Source of the DNA: an uncultured Bacilli bacterium
GTDB lineage: Bacteria; Bacillota_I; Bacilli_A; RF39; UBA660
Direction: 5' to 3'
DNA length: 18,864 bases
Assembly: GCA_944363685.1 (NCBI GenBank)
Contig: CALVUV010000010.1
Coordinates: 1 to 18,864 of the forward strand
How positions within the stretch are numbered: position 1 is the first letter of the stretch; every line of letters starts with the position of its first letter. Both the position numbers and the translations under genes were made by a program. Of the stretch, positions 1 to 6,877 are shown piece by piece. Under the pieces are notes generated by a model that saw only the letters and a program-made list of their open reading frames with translations, was not told the origin of the DNA and did no database searches.

Positions 1-45
1 CAACAGTTGTATCATAATCTAAAAACTAATGCAAAAAGGCAATTT

Positions 46-160
46 TTAAAATTCAACGAAATTATCATCCCAATATTTAATTTTCTCTAGGGGAATTTTA
101 AATTTTCATATCAAAAAATCTCTCAATTTTAAAAATTAATACTTTTTTCAAAAATTTCAT
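46..160 (-). pseudogene. Possible small leftward ORF, apparently broken by a one-base frameshift
   Basis: On the minus strand an AAAGGAG ribosome site lies five bases before an ATG at 160. It follows a strong promoter, so expression is likely. The reading frame gives 20 residues starting MKFLKKVLIFK and stops at 98-100. If one A is removed from the AAAA run near 105, the frame continues for about 18 protein-like residues (ending WDDNFVEF) to a stop at 46-48. It may be a genuine 20-aa peptide, a frameshifted 37-aa gene or a non-coding transcript. I do not recognise the protein. Nothing supportable is seen in bases 1-45. Confidence 0.25.
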
Positions 161-207
161 TTATACTCCTTTCTCCATCTATTTTTTTAAGTCGCTTATC
201 CACTTAT

Positions 208-236
208 AATGTATCACAATAGATAAATTATGTCAA
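208..236 (-). promoter_or_regulatory. Strong sigma-A-type promoter directed leftward
   Basis: Read on the minus strand this is TTGACA (231-236), a 17-base spacer and TACATT (208-213), preceded by TG as in an extended -10. Transcription would start near 201 and run into the small ORF at 160 and off the left edge. It is one of the best consensus promoters in the window. Confidence 0.6.
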
Positions 237-237
237 T

Positions 238-268
238 AAAAAGATGATTAATTTAACCATCCCTTTTT
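238..268 (-). terminator. Intrinsic terminator closing the spoIIGA-sigE unit
   Basis: On the minus strand AAAAAG, a two-base GG bulge and ATGGTTAA pair with TTAATCAT and CTTTTT across a one-base centre (a somewhat larger loop in RNA), giving a T-run on the 3' side. It overlaps the last codons of the 37-aa ORF. The leftward promoter begins directly after it, which fits an operon boundary. Confidence 0.55.
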
Positions 269-361
269 ACTATCAAAATAATTATTCTTAAAATAAATAT
301 CACTATTAACTTCTATATTTTTTAATATATATAAATACCTAATCTCACTTAAATAATCCAT
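248..361 (-). CDS. 37-aa small protein coupled to sigE
   Basis: This is an uncharacterised ORF starting MDYLSEIRYLYILKN and ending KKGWLN. The ATG lies eight bases after the sigE stop, and the AGGAGG ribosome site overlaps that stop codon (TAG), an arrangement that suggests translational coupling. Its 3' end runs into the terminator at 238-268, so it would be the last gene of a spoIIGA-sigE transcript. It is rich in Tyr, Asn and Ile with no clear membrane segment; I see no known motif. In Bacillus and Clostridium sigG usually follows sigE, but it is absent here. A regulatory or sporulation role is only inferred from position. Confidence 0.5.
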   Translation of the reverse strand: MDYLSEIRYLYILKNIEVNSDIYFKNNYFDSKKGWLN

Positions 362-369
362 AATTCCTC

Positions 370-1062
370 CTAAGTATATTTAATAATATTTTTTAATCTC
401 TTAATAACTTTCTTTTCTATTCTTGATATATAAGATTGACTAATACCAAGTAATTCTGCTACCTCCTTCTGTGTTAATTCATTATGACCCATAAGACCAT
501 ATCTAAGTATTATAATATCCCTATCCCTTGGGTTTAATCTCATAACTTCATCTAACATTAATTTCTTATCAGTCTCTTCTTCTAATCCCTTAGTTACAAT
601 ATCCGCTTCAGTTCCTAATATATCTTCTAAATGTAATTCATTTCCTTCAGCATCTAAACTAAGCGATGCATCTATACTAACTTCTCCCTTAGACTTCTTA
701 ATCTTTCTTAAATACATTAAAATCTCATTATCAATACATCTAGAAGCATAAGTAGCAAGCTTAATATTCTTATCAGGTTTAAAAGTATTTATCCCTTTAA
801 TAAGACCAATAGTACCAATACTAACTAAATCTTCTAAATCAACCTTTGTATTTTCATATTTCTTAGCAAGAAATACTACTAATCTCAAATTATGTTCAAT
901 AAGTACATCTCTTGCATGAATATCCCCATCCATAGCCATAATAAGATATGTTTCTTCATCTTCTTTTGATAATGGTTCTGGTAAAATATCACTACTACCT
1001 ACATAAAAAATTTCATAACTCTTATCAAGTAAAAATGCCACTAAATAAAGTATACTAATCAT
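370..1062 (-). CDS. sigE: RNA polymerase sporulation sigma factor SigE (pro-sigma-E)
   Basis: This is the mother-cell sigma factor that directs early sporulation transcription after asymmetric division. The 230-aa product matches the family closely: region 2 at about residues 55-120 (EHNLRLVVFLAKKYENT, KLATYASRCIDNEILMYLR) and a region 4 helix-turn-helix near 197-218 (TQKEVAELLGISQSYISRIEKK). The N-terminus has a short hydrophobic pro-sequence before FYVGSS, equivalent to the YYIGGS cleavage region of B. subtilis; here the pro-sequence is about 19-20 residues rather than 27. The ATG at 1062 overlaps the spoIIGA TGA, with GAGGAGG just upstream, so the two genes are translationally coupled. The partner protease is encoded directly upstream. 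Adjacent spoIIGA separates this from sigK or sigG. Confidence 0.93.
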   Translation of the reverse strand: MISILYLVAFLLDKSYEIFYVGSSDILPEPLSKEDEETYLIMAMDGDIHARDVLIEHNLRLVVFLAKKYENTKVDLEDLVSIGTIGLIKGINTFKPDKNIKLATYASRCIDNEILMYLRKIKKSKGEVSIDASLSLDAEGNELHLEDILGTEADIVTKGLEEETDKKLMLDEVMRLNPRDRDIIILRYGLMGHNELTQKEVAELLGISQSYISRIEKKVIKRLKNIIKYT

Positions 1063-1847
1063 AAAAGTTCCTCCTCTAACGTATTAGGTAATATACACCT
1101 AGCCCCACCAATATCTATATCTTTAGAAATAACACCTAATAAATATTTATTTTTAATTAAATTATCATCTATAATTAACTCATCTATCTCTACACACCTA
1201 AGTACTCCTTCATTATCAATAGTTTTAAATGGCACCAATATAGACTCTTCTATACTAAGTCTAATATCATTACTAGTAATTATAATAATAGAACGTCTCT
1301 TATAAGGATCTTTAATATTATTACCAGTATCTAAATATCCCAAAGTATTAAAAGATTTATCTTTATATTTAATAATAACTTTATGTAATAAATTCTTTTT
1401 CTCTTTTTCTTTTCTCATCATCTTCATATAAAAATAAAATATTATAGGACTACTAACTATAATGATTATAAGATTTAAACTAGTACCATCATGAATAAAA
1501 ATAAAACCTTCTTGTTTATAACTAAACTGATTATTTAAAAAATAAAGAAGACCACCTAAAATAATACTATTACCATAAAGGCTCTTAAATAATGTTTTAA
1601 AAACTTCAGATGACTTTATAGGAAAAGCTAGTAGTAACATAATAATACTAATTATTAATTTAAAAAGAAATAAAGAAAAATTATTTAAGGGTAAGAATAA
1701 AAGTAACGTAGATAAACTACCTATGAAAGAAGATAGAAGTAATTTACTTTTTTTAGAAATTATCTTACATTCAATACTAACTGTCATTAAAAGGAGTAAA
1801 TCAAACATGAAATTAATAAAGAATATTAAGTCTACATAAACTTTCAT
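1059..1847 (-). CDS. spoIIGA: Sporulation sigma-E processing aspartic peptidase SpoIIGA
   Basis: This membrane protease cleaves pro-sigma-E in response to the forespore signal SpoIIR. The N-terminal half shows about five hydrophobic helices. The C-terminal half carries the catalytic LGYLDTGN motif (Asp about residue 173 from the start used here) and ends with the domain containing GARCILPN. Two starts are possible. The first ATG (1859) has no ribosome site; the ATG at 1847 (MKVYVDLIFF) follows GGTGGTAGG and begins like other SpoIIGA proteins, so it is chosen, giving 262 aa. The gene overlaps sigE by four bases. A Spo0A-like site and promoter lie upstream. Confidence 0.9.
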   Translation of the reverse strand: MKVYVDLIFFINFMFDLLLLMTVSIECKIISKKSKLLLSSFIGSLSTLLLFLPLNNFSLFLFKLIISIIMLLLAFPIKSSEVFKTLFKSLYGNSIILGGLLYFLNNQFSYKQEGFIFIHDGTSLNLIIIIVSSPIIFYFYMKMMRKEKEKKNLLHKVIIKYKDKSFNTLGYLDTGNNIKDPYKRRSIIIITSNDIRLSIEESILVPFKTIDNEGVLRCVEIDELIIDDNLIKNKYLLGVISKDIDIGGARCILPNTLEEELL

Positions 1848-1863
1848 TCCTACCACCATCTAT

Positions 1864-1897
1864 ACTATATAAAAATTACTAGTAATTATTTGTCGTT
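1864..1897 (-). promoter_or_regulatory. Candidate Spo0A-controlled spoIIG promoter
   Basis: On the coding (minus) strand, AACGACA (1891-1897; plus strand TGTCGTT, 5 of 7 to the Spo0A box TGTCGAA) lies 21 bases before a -10-like TATAGT (1864-1869). In B. subtilis the spoIIG promoter has an unusually long spacer with a Spo0A box at the -35 region, which this resembles. A perfect 14-bp palindrome, AATTACT/AGTAATT (1874-1887), occupies the spacer. The implied start is only about ten bases before the ATG, which is short. Confidence 0.4.
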
Positions 1898-1953
1898 TTC
1901 TCTTGTATTTAACAAATATTTAAATTTTACATAAACTAAAGTAGGTGATAACT

Positions 1954-2175
1954 ATGAGATTTAAGAGTAACAAACACAGTCCCTTTTGTAGATGTAACTT
2001 CTGTAAACAAAAAAGAAGAAGTAGTCTTCTTTACTTAGGAATTCTCCTAGCTTTAGGAGTAATAATATGTTATCAAGCTATACTTTTATTATTTTTAGTA
2101 ACCAGATTACATGCTATATTATTATTAGTTGAAATTATCTTGTTTATCCTTATGATTATATTTTTGATATTCTAA
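1954..2175 (+). CDS. Small Cys-motif two-helix membrane protein
   Basis: The 73-aa product starts at ATG 1954, five bases after an AGGTGA ribosome site; an in-frame GTG nine bases earlier is part of that site and is rejected. The N-terminus is basic with a compact cysteine cluster (FCRCNFC, Cys 12, 14, 17), which could bind metal or form disulfides. Two hydrophobic segments follow (about 25-50 and 53-73), ending at the C-terminus. It is transcribed divergently from spoIIGA. Its last 51 bases overlap the 3' end of ysxE on the other strand. I do not recognise the family; the link to sporulation is by location only. Confidence 0.6.
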   Translation: MRFKSNKHSPFCRCNFCKQKRRSSLLYLGILLALGVIICYQAILLLFLVTRLHAILLLVEIILFILMIIFLIF

Positions 2176-3012
2176 AACAAAATCACTAATAGACTTTAAT
2201 TTATCAAAATAATTATTAAGTTCAACTACTTTAGATAAACTAAAGTTATTAATATCTATTTTATCAACCATAACTAATTTTAATAAGAAATAAGTCATCT
2301 CTTCCTCATCATATCTATATCTATGTTGATATAATTTAAAATTACTAATCATATCTGTATCTTTATAATTCTTATTATAAAAATAAAGGAAATCATAAAT
2401 AGGTCTATCTATATGAGCATTTTCTAAACTAATAAAATACCCTTCATCATGATTAAGAAAATGAGCAAGTTCACATTTACCATGACAAAAAACTAATCTA
2501 ATAGTTTTTTTCTTTTTTATTAACTCATTCCATTTATTAAGTAATTCTTCACTATAATTTAAAGCACTATATATAATAGAAATATTACGAATAAATAAAT
2601 ACTCAACTGAATTCATATAAACTTTAGATTCTATTACATCTTGTAAAGTATAATAATATTTTTTTAAATATATAATTTTATTTTTTAATAAATCATACTC
2701 TTCTTTATATTTATCTTTATCAAGTTCTTTATAAATAGTAGTTTTATTATGTAAAAGACTTAAATTTAAAACAAGTCTTTTAGAAAGAAAATCTTCATCA
2801 AAATATTTATTAGGTAAATAAGGAAAATATATTTCTTTATTAGTTACTTTCAAAGGTTTTAAATAATTATTAACACTATGACTATCTAAGTAATTATAAA
2901 CTTCTTCTATATCATATCTCTTTTTAGGTTTAATTAATACTTTACTACCATCATCAAAAGATAATAACTTATTATTTTTTAAATAAGCATATTTAATTAT
3001 TCTTTTATTCAT
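2125..3012 (-). CDS. ysxE: YsxE/CotS-family spore coat protein (degenerate kinase fold)
   Basis: A 295-aa protein of the CotS/YutH/YsxE group, which has a small-molecule-kinase fold and contributes to spore coat assembly. The family core is visible at 174-210: FCHGKCELAHFL, where active kinases have H-G-D, then ISLENAHIDRPIYDFLYF. The catalytic Asp is replaced by Lys 179 and the metal-binding region is altered, so it is probably a pseudokinase. The start overlaps the spoVID stop by eight bases with no strong ribosome site, implying coupled translation. B. subtilis also has ysxE directly after spoVID, which supports the call over other CotS paralogues. Confidence 0.75.
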   Translation of the reverse strand: MNKRIIKYAYLKNNKLLSFDDGSKVLIKPKKRYDIEEVYNYLDSHSVNNYLKPLKVTNKEIYFPYLPNKYFDEDFLSKRLVLNLSLLHNKTTIYKELDKDKYKEEYDLLKNKIIYLKKYYYTLQDVIESKVYMNSVEYLFIRNISIIYSALNYSEELLNKWNELIKKKKTIRLVFCHGKCELAHFLNHDEGYFISLENAHIDRPIYDFLYFYNKNYKDTDMISNFKLYQHRYRYDEEEMTYFLLKLVMVDKIDINNFSLSKVVELNNYFDKLKSISDFVLEYQKYNHKDKQDNFN

Positions 3013-3772
3013 CTGCTTTTACTACTGAAGGTATTATTAATTTACTACCTACTCTTAAATTATCTAAATCATTATATTCTGATAACTCTTCTCTCATAGT
3101 TTTATATTTAGTAATAACTTCATCTAAAGTTTCATTTTCTCTTAATATATAAACTGAATAAGTAGCATAAGTTTCCTCTGTATTAGCAAAGCTCTCAAAT
3201 ATTGAATTCATTACTTCCTTAGATTTATTATCCTCTTCATCATCAATATTATCTACATTTTTAACCACTTCTATAACATCTTCTACTTCTTTAGCTCCTT
3301 CCATACTAGGTAGACTATCATCATCTTCTAAATTAGTACTTAACACTTCATTTGTATCATCATTCACTTCTCTATCCCCCCTAACTTCTTCTAAGGTATT
3401 ATCATCTAATACTTCTATTTCTTCTTCATTAGTATCATCTACTTCTATCTTTTCTAATCCTTCTATTAAAAGTTCTACTCTTATTAACAATGCTTCTTCA
3501 TTAACTATTTCATAAGTAAAATTATTAATTACAACATTTCTTTTATCTTCCTCTAAATTAGTAGTAAGCATAATCTCAACTGGTACTTTATAATTAAATT
3601 CTTCCTCTAAAGTAGAAGCTTCTGTCATCTTATAAGTACCACTAATTATTAAATTACCCTCTACCTCACTATCATTTACAAATGATAAATCATCTTCTAA
3701 AGATATACTAGTAACTTCTCCTAACATAGTTTTAAAAACTATTTCTTTTTCAACATTTACAATTTGTCGCAT
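3005..3772 (-). CDS. spoVID: Spore coat encasement protein SpoVID, short form, with LysM
   Basis: SpoVID drives encasement of the forespore by coat proteins in the mother cell. The 255-aa product has an N-terminal beta-rich domain (about 1-110) of the SpoVID/SPOCS type, a very acidic linker (about 110-200) and a C-terminal LysM domain (about 202-249: YSVYILRENETLDEVITKY ... VGSKLIIPS). B. subtilis SpoVID is more than twice as long; the missing length is linker. The start at 3772 is preferred to 3778 because GAGGAGG lies six bases before it and touches the earlier ATG. It is followed by ysxE, as in Bacillus. A sigma-E-like promoter precedes it. Confidence 0.8.
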   Translation of the reverse strand: MRQIVNVEKEIVFKTMLGEVTSISLEDDLSFVNDSEVEGNLIISGTYKMTEASTLEEEFNYKVPVEIMLTTNLEEDKRNVVINNFTYEIVNEEALLIRVELLIEGLEKIEVDDTNEEEIEVLDDNTLEEVRGDREVNDDTNEVLSTNLEDDDSLPSMEGAKEVEDVIEVVKNVDNIDDEEDNKSKEVMNSIFESFANTEETYATYSVYILRENETLDEVITKYKTMREELSEYNDLDNLRVGSKLIIPSVVKADE

Positions 3773-3794
3773 AATCATCCTCCTCTTTAATAGA

Positions 3795-3825
3795 AATATA
3801 TGAAAAATAAAAAAAGATTATTACC
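3795..3825 (-). promoter_or_regulatory. Candidate sigma-E promoter of spoVID
   Basis: On the minus strand CATATATT (3795-3802) resembles the sigma-E -10 consensus CATACAnT, with GGTAATAATC (3816-3825) at about the right distance for an ATA-type -35. spoVID is sigma-E dependent in B. subtilis. The match is by eye in very AT-rich DNA, so it is only suggestive. Confidence 0.35.
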
Positions 3826-4405
3826 GTATTCTTCTAGAAAATGTAATAATCTTATCATCATTATCAAATAACTTTAACATCTCATTATTAGATAATCTTT
3901 TAATAATGGTATATAAATAATTATCTGCTTTTTTATTTTCATCATAATAATCACTAAATATATTTTTTAGATAAGGTATAGAGTAAACTAAATAAGGATT
4001 ATCTAAAAGAGAATAATAAGACTTCTCCCTTAATAAATAATCATCTAATTCTAACATTTCTAAATAATCATCAAAATCAAAAGGAAGACCTCGATAAAAT
4101 CTTTCTCTTTCAAAATAAGCATCTCTTCTTCTTTGTTTTTCTTCCTCCTCTAAATAAGTTAATTCTTCTAATTTTAAAAGAAAACTTTTATTATTAAGAA
4201 CGTAGGAAATAAAGTAAGCCGCTTCTAAAAAGTTACTATCCAAAAGAAGAAAATCAGGATCTACTTCTAAAAGATTATTAAGTCCCTTTAAATTAGTATT
4301 AATATCATTACTAAGTAAAGCTTCTTTATAATATTCACTACTTAAATCTGCTTTCATACTAATAACAAGACGTCTATCATCTATACTTAAATCTCTTAAT
4401 TGCAT
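3821..4405 (-). CDS. Conserved-context hypothetical protein between lon and spoVID
   Basis: The 194-aa product is not recognised. It is rich in Leu, Tyr, Asp and Glu, with no signal peptide or clear membrane segment. A highly charged stretch at 86-103 (EEEEKQRRRDAYFERERF) is probably helical, followed by an acidic, aromatic-rich region (107-135). It may be an all-helical cytoplasmic protein. The ATG at 4405 overlaps the lon stop by ten bases, with AAGGAAA about eleven bases upstream inside lon, so it is probably co-transcribed with lon. The spoVID promoter seems to lie at its 3' end. In B. subtilis this interval contains ysxC and hem genes, none of which it resembles. Confidence 0.65.
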   Translation of the reverse strand: MQLRDLSIDDRRLVISMKADLSSEYYKEALLSNDINTNLKGLNNLLEVDPDFLLLDSNFLEAAYFISYVLNNKSFLLKLEELTYLEEEEKQRRRDAYFERERFYRGLPFDFDDYLEMLELDDYLLREKSYYSLLDNPYLVYSIPYLKNIFSDYYDENKKADNYLYTIIKRLSNNEMLKLFDNDDKIITFSRRIR

Positions 4406-6717
4406 ACAACATCTTTTTCCTTACTAAATAGTCTATCATAAACTTCTTTATAATTAGAAACAAATATAAATGTTACTTTATCTTTAACATAATCTGGTAT
4501 ATCTTTTAAATCTTTTTTATTTTTTAAAGGTACATATATAGTAGTAATACCACTTCTTACAGCACCTAATACTTTTTCTTTTAATCCCCCTATTTCTAAG
4601 ATATCACCCTGTAAAGTAATCTCTCCTGTCATTGCCACTTTAGTAGATATTTTAATATTAGCAAGTGATGAAAGTAATGCTGTAGTAAGAGCGATACCTG
4701 CACTAGGTCCTTCTTTAGGAATAGCACCCTCTGGTAGATGGATATGAATATCATTTTTAAAGATTTCATTTTTTAAATTAAATGTTTTACTATTCGCTTT
4801 TATATAACTAAGAGCAATCTGAGCAGATTCTTGCATAACATCACCAAGTGAACCAGTTAAAACTAAATTAGAATTTCCTTTATAATAGGTTACTTCAATA
4901 GGTAATACATCACCACCAAAAGCTGTATAAGCAAGACCATTAACTACTCCTTTTAATTTAGTTTCTTTATTTAAAAAACTAGTATATATTTTATCTTCTA
5001 AATATTCTTCTAAAGAGTCACTATCTATTAAATAGAAAACTTGATCTTTATCAGTTAATACTCTTTTAACTACCTTTCTCATAATTTTAGAAAGTAATCT
5101 TTCAAGTGATCTAACACCAGCTTCTTTAGTATAGTAATTAATTATATCTAGTATTGCTTTATCAGTAAATTGTAATTGTAATGAAGTTAGTCCATGTTCA
5201 TCAAGTAATTTAGGTACTAAATAATTTTTAGCGATAGAAAGTTTCTCATATTCTGTATAAGAATCTAAATATATTATTTCTAACCTATCCCTTAATTCAG
5301 GAGGTATTTGATCAGGATAATTAGCAGTAGCAATAAACAAAACATTAGATAAATCATATTCTTCTTCTAAGTAATGATCAGAAAAGTTTGTATTTTGTTC
5401 TTTATCTAATATTTCTAAAAGACTACTAGCAGGATCTCCTCTAAAATTCTTAGTCATTTTATCTATTTCATCAATTACAAAGACAGGATTAGAACTACCA
5501 CATTTTCTAATTCCATTAATAATTCTACCAGGCATTGCCCCTACATAAGTCCTTCTATGTCCAACAATCTCCGCTTCATCATTAATACCTCCAAGCGAAA
5601 CATTAACAAGACGTCTATTAAGCGCTTTAGCAATTGCCTTAGCAAGAGAAGTCTTACCAACACCAGGAGGACCTATTAAACATAAAATAGGACTCTTCTC
5701 TTTAGGAGAATTCTGTTTAACAGCAATATACTCAACTATTCTAGATTTAACTTTATCAAGGCCAAAATGACTATTATCTAAAGACTTTTCTATTTCTTTA
5801 ATATCAGTAATATCTCTAGTCTTATAATCCCAAGGAAGAGATAACATTAACTCTATATAATCACGAGAAATAGAAGCATCAGGAGATGATTCATTAATAG
5901 AAGAATATCTATTTATCTCTTCTTTTATTCTTAATTTAACTCTATTAGAACATCTAAGTTTCTTTAATCTTTGATTAAACTTTTCAATAGTTCTACTCTT
6001 ACTACTAACTTCTCCAAGTTCATCAGATATAACTTTTAATTTTTCCTGCAAATAAAATTTTCTTTGATTATCATCTATCTTTTTATGAACTTTAACTTCT
6101 ATTTCTTTTTCTAATTTAGCGATAGTTATCTCTTCTTTTAACTGACTAACTAAACTCATCGCTCTTCTAATAGGATTAAGCTCATAAAGATATTGTTTTT
6201 TTACATCAGGAGAAAGATTTAAGAAAGCAACTATAACATCTGTTAAGTCATCTAAGTTATTTATTGATGATATTTCTCCTAACATAGCATTACTAACAGT
6301 AGATATTTCTCTAACATATTTCTCATAATTACGATAAAGCATATCCAAATACATTGTCTCTTCTTTATAATCTATATTAGTAGTCTCTATTTTATTATAA
6401 TTAGCACAATAGATATCTCCATCTTCTTCATAACTATCTATCTCTACTCTTTTAAGACCAACAACTATATAACGCATTTTAGAGTTAGGTATATTAAGTT
6501 TTAAAGTTAAAGTTGCTAAAAGACCTATTTTAGGAAATTCTGTTACATCATTTGTACTAATATTATCAATAGAATGAATTATAATAAACTCTTTACTATC
6601 AGTATTATCTATCTTATTAATGATATCCTGTTCATAAGTATTAACAGTTTCACTACGAAATTCCATATTAGGAAAAAGTATTGCATTATTAATGATTAAT
6701 ATAGGTAATTTAGCCAT
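4396..6717 (-). CDS. lon: ATP-dependent Lon protease (LonA)
   Basis: A cytoplasmic AAA+ serine protease that degrades misfolded and regulatory proteins. The 773-aa product is near the usual length. It has an N-terminal LON substrate domain (starting MAKLPILIINNAILFPNMEF), a coiled helical region (about 180-300), an AAA+ module with Walker A GPPGVGKT (about 349-356) and Walker B VFVIDEID, and a protease domain. The catalytic dyad is Ser in PKEGPSAGI (about 672) and Lys in GGLKEKV (about 713). The ATG at 6717 is preferred because AGGAGG lies six bases upstream; adjacent upstream ATG and TTG codons overlap or crowd that site. It is the first gene of a unit running towards spoVID-ysxE. An IS element sits just upstream of its promoter. 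Confidence 0.95.
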   Translation of the reverse strand: MAKLPILIINNAILFPNMEFRSETVNTYEQDIINKIDNTDSKEFIIIHSIDNISTNDVTEFPKIGLLATLTLKLNIPNSKMRYIVVGLKRVEIDSYEEDGDIYCANYNKIETTNIDYKEETMYLDMLYRNYEKYVREISTVSNAMLGEISSINNLDDLTDVIVAFLNLSPDVKKQYLYELNPIRRAMSLVSQLKEEITIAKLEKEIEVKVHKKIDDNQRKFYLQEKLKVISDELGEVSSKSRTIEKFNQRLKKLRCSNRVKLRIKEEINRYSSINESSPDASISRDYIELMLSLPWDYKTRDITDIKEIEKSLDNSHFGLDKVKSRIVEYIAVKQNSPKEKSPILCLIGPPGVGKTSLAKAIAKALNRRLVNVSLGGINDEAEIVGHRRTYVGAMPGRIINGIRKCGSSNPVFVIDEIDKMTKNFRGDPASSLLEILDKEQNTNFSDHYLEEEYDLSNVLFIATANYPDQIPPELRDRLEIIYLDSYTEYEKLSIAKNYLVPKLLDEHGLTSLQLQFTDKAILDIINYYTKEAGVRSLERLLSKIMRKVVKRVLTDKDQVFYLIDSDSLEEYLEDKIYTSFLNKETKLKGVVNGLAYTAFGGDVLPIEVTYYKGNSNLVLTGSLGDVMQESAQIALSYIKANSKTFNLKNEIFKNDIHIHLPEGAIPKEGPSAGIALTTALLSSLANIKISTKVAMTGEITLQGDILEIGGLKEKVLGAVRSGITTIYVPLKNKKDLKDIPDYVKDKVTFIFVSNYKEVYDRLFSKEKDVVCN

Positions 6718-6746
6718 CATATACCTCCTCAAAAGAACTAATAATT

Positions 6747-6774
6747 ATTATAACTAATTTTACAAATTTATCAA
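6747..6774 (-). promoter_or_regulatory. Sigma-A promoter of lon
   Basis: On the minus strand this is TTGATA (6769-6774), a 16-base spacer and TATAAT (6747-6752), placing the start about 25-30 bases before the lon ATG. The IS element begins 20 bases upstream of the -35, so the promoter itself is intact. Confidence 0.6.
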
Positions 6775-6775
6775 T

Positions 6776-6793
6776 AGAAAAAGAACAAGAAAT
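6776..6793 (-). terminator. 3' half of an intrinsic terminator split by the IS
   Basis: AAGAACAAGAA (6781-6791) is the exact reverse complement of TTCTTGTTCTT at 8308-8318, on the far side of the insertion sequence. Removing the IS and one AAT duplication rejoins them into a perfect 11-bp-arm palindrome around a single A. On the minus strand it is followed by a T-run (6776-6780). This would be the terminator of the pilin-like gene ending at 8334, upstream of lon. Confidence 0.6.
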
Positions 6794-6818
6794 TGAAATG
6801 CACCCCATAGAGTAGACA
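6794..6818 (+). repeat. Left inverted repeat of the IS
   Basis: Starts TGAAATGCACCCCAT and ends GTAGACA; 19 of 25 positions match the right repeat at 8281-8305 read on the opposite strand. The AAT duplication immediately precedes it. Confidence 0.85.
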
Positions 6819-6841
6819 ATAAAAAAAAGAATATATTAGTA

Positions 6842-6870
6842 TGGTATAATACACCTTCGAAAGGAGGTGT
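6842..6870 (+). promoter_or_regulatory. IS promoter and SD-sequestering hairpin of orfA
   Basis: An extended -10, TGGTATAAT (6842-6850), would start transcription near 6857. Bases 6851-6858 (ACACCTTC) pair with 6863-6870 (GGAGGTGT) through a GAAA tetraloop, an 8-bp stem including one G-T pair. The stem masks the GGAGG ribosome site of orfA. Transcripts from the internal promoter begin inside the stem and lose the left arm, whereas read-through transcripts from outside contain the whole hairpin. This is the layout known from IS10 and IS50 for silencing external transcription. Confidence 0.6.
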
Positions 6871-6877
6871 ATTTATT

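Noticed and set aside
1930..1937. CATAAACT as a sigma-E -10 for the 73-aa gene
   Set aside because: The start would fall in the ribosome site, and no -35 lies at the right distance.
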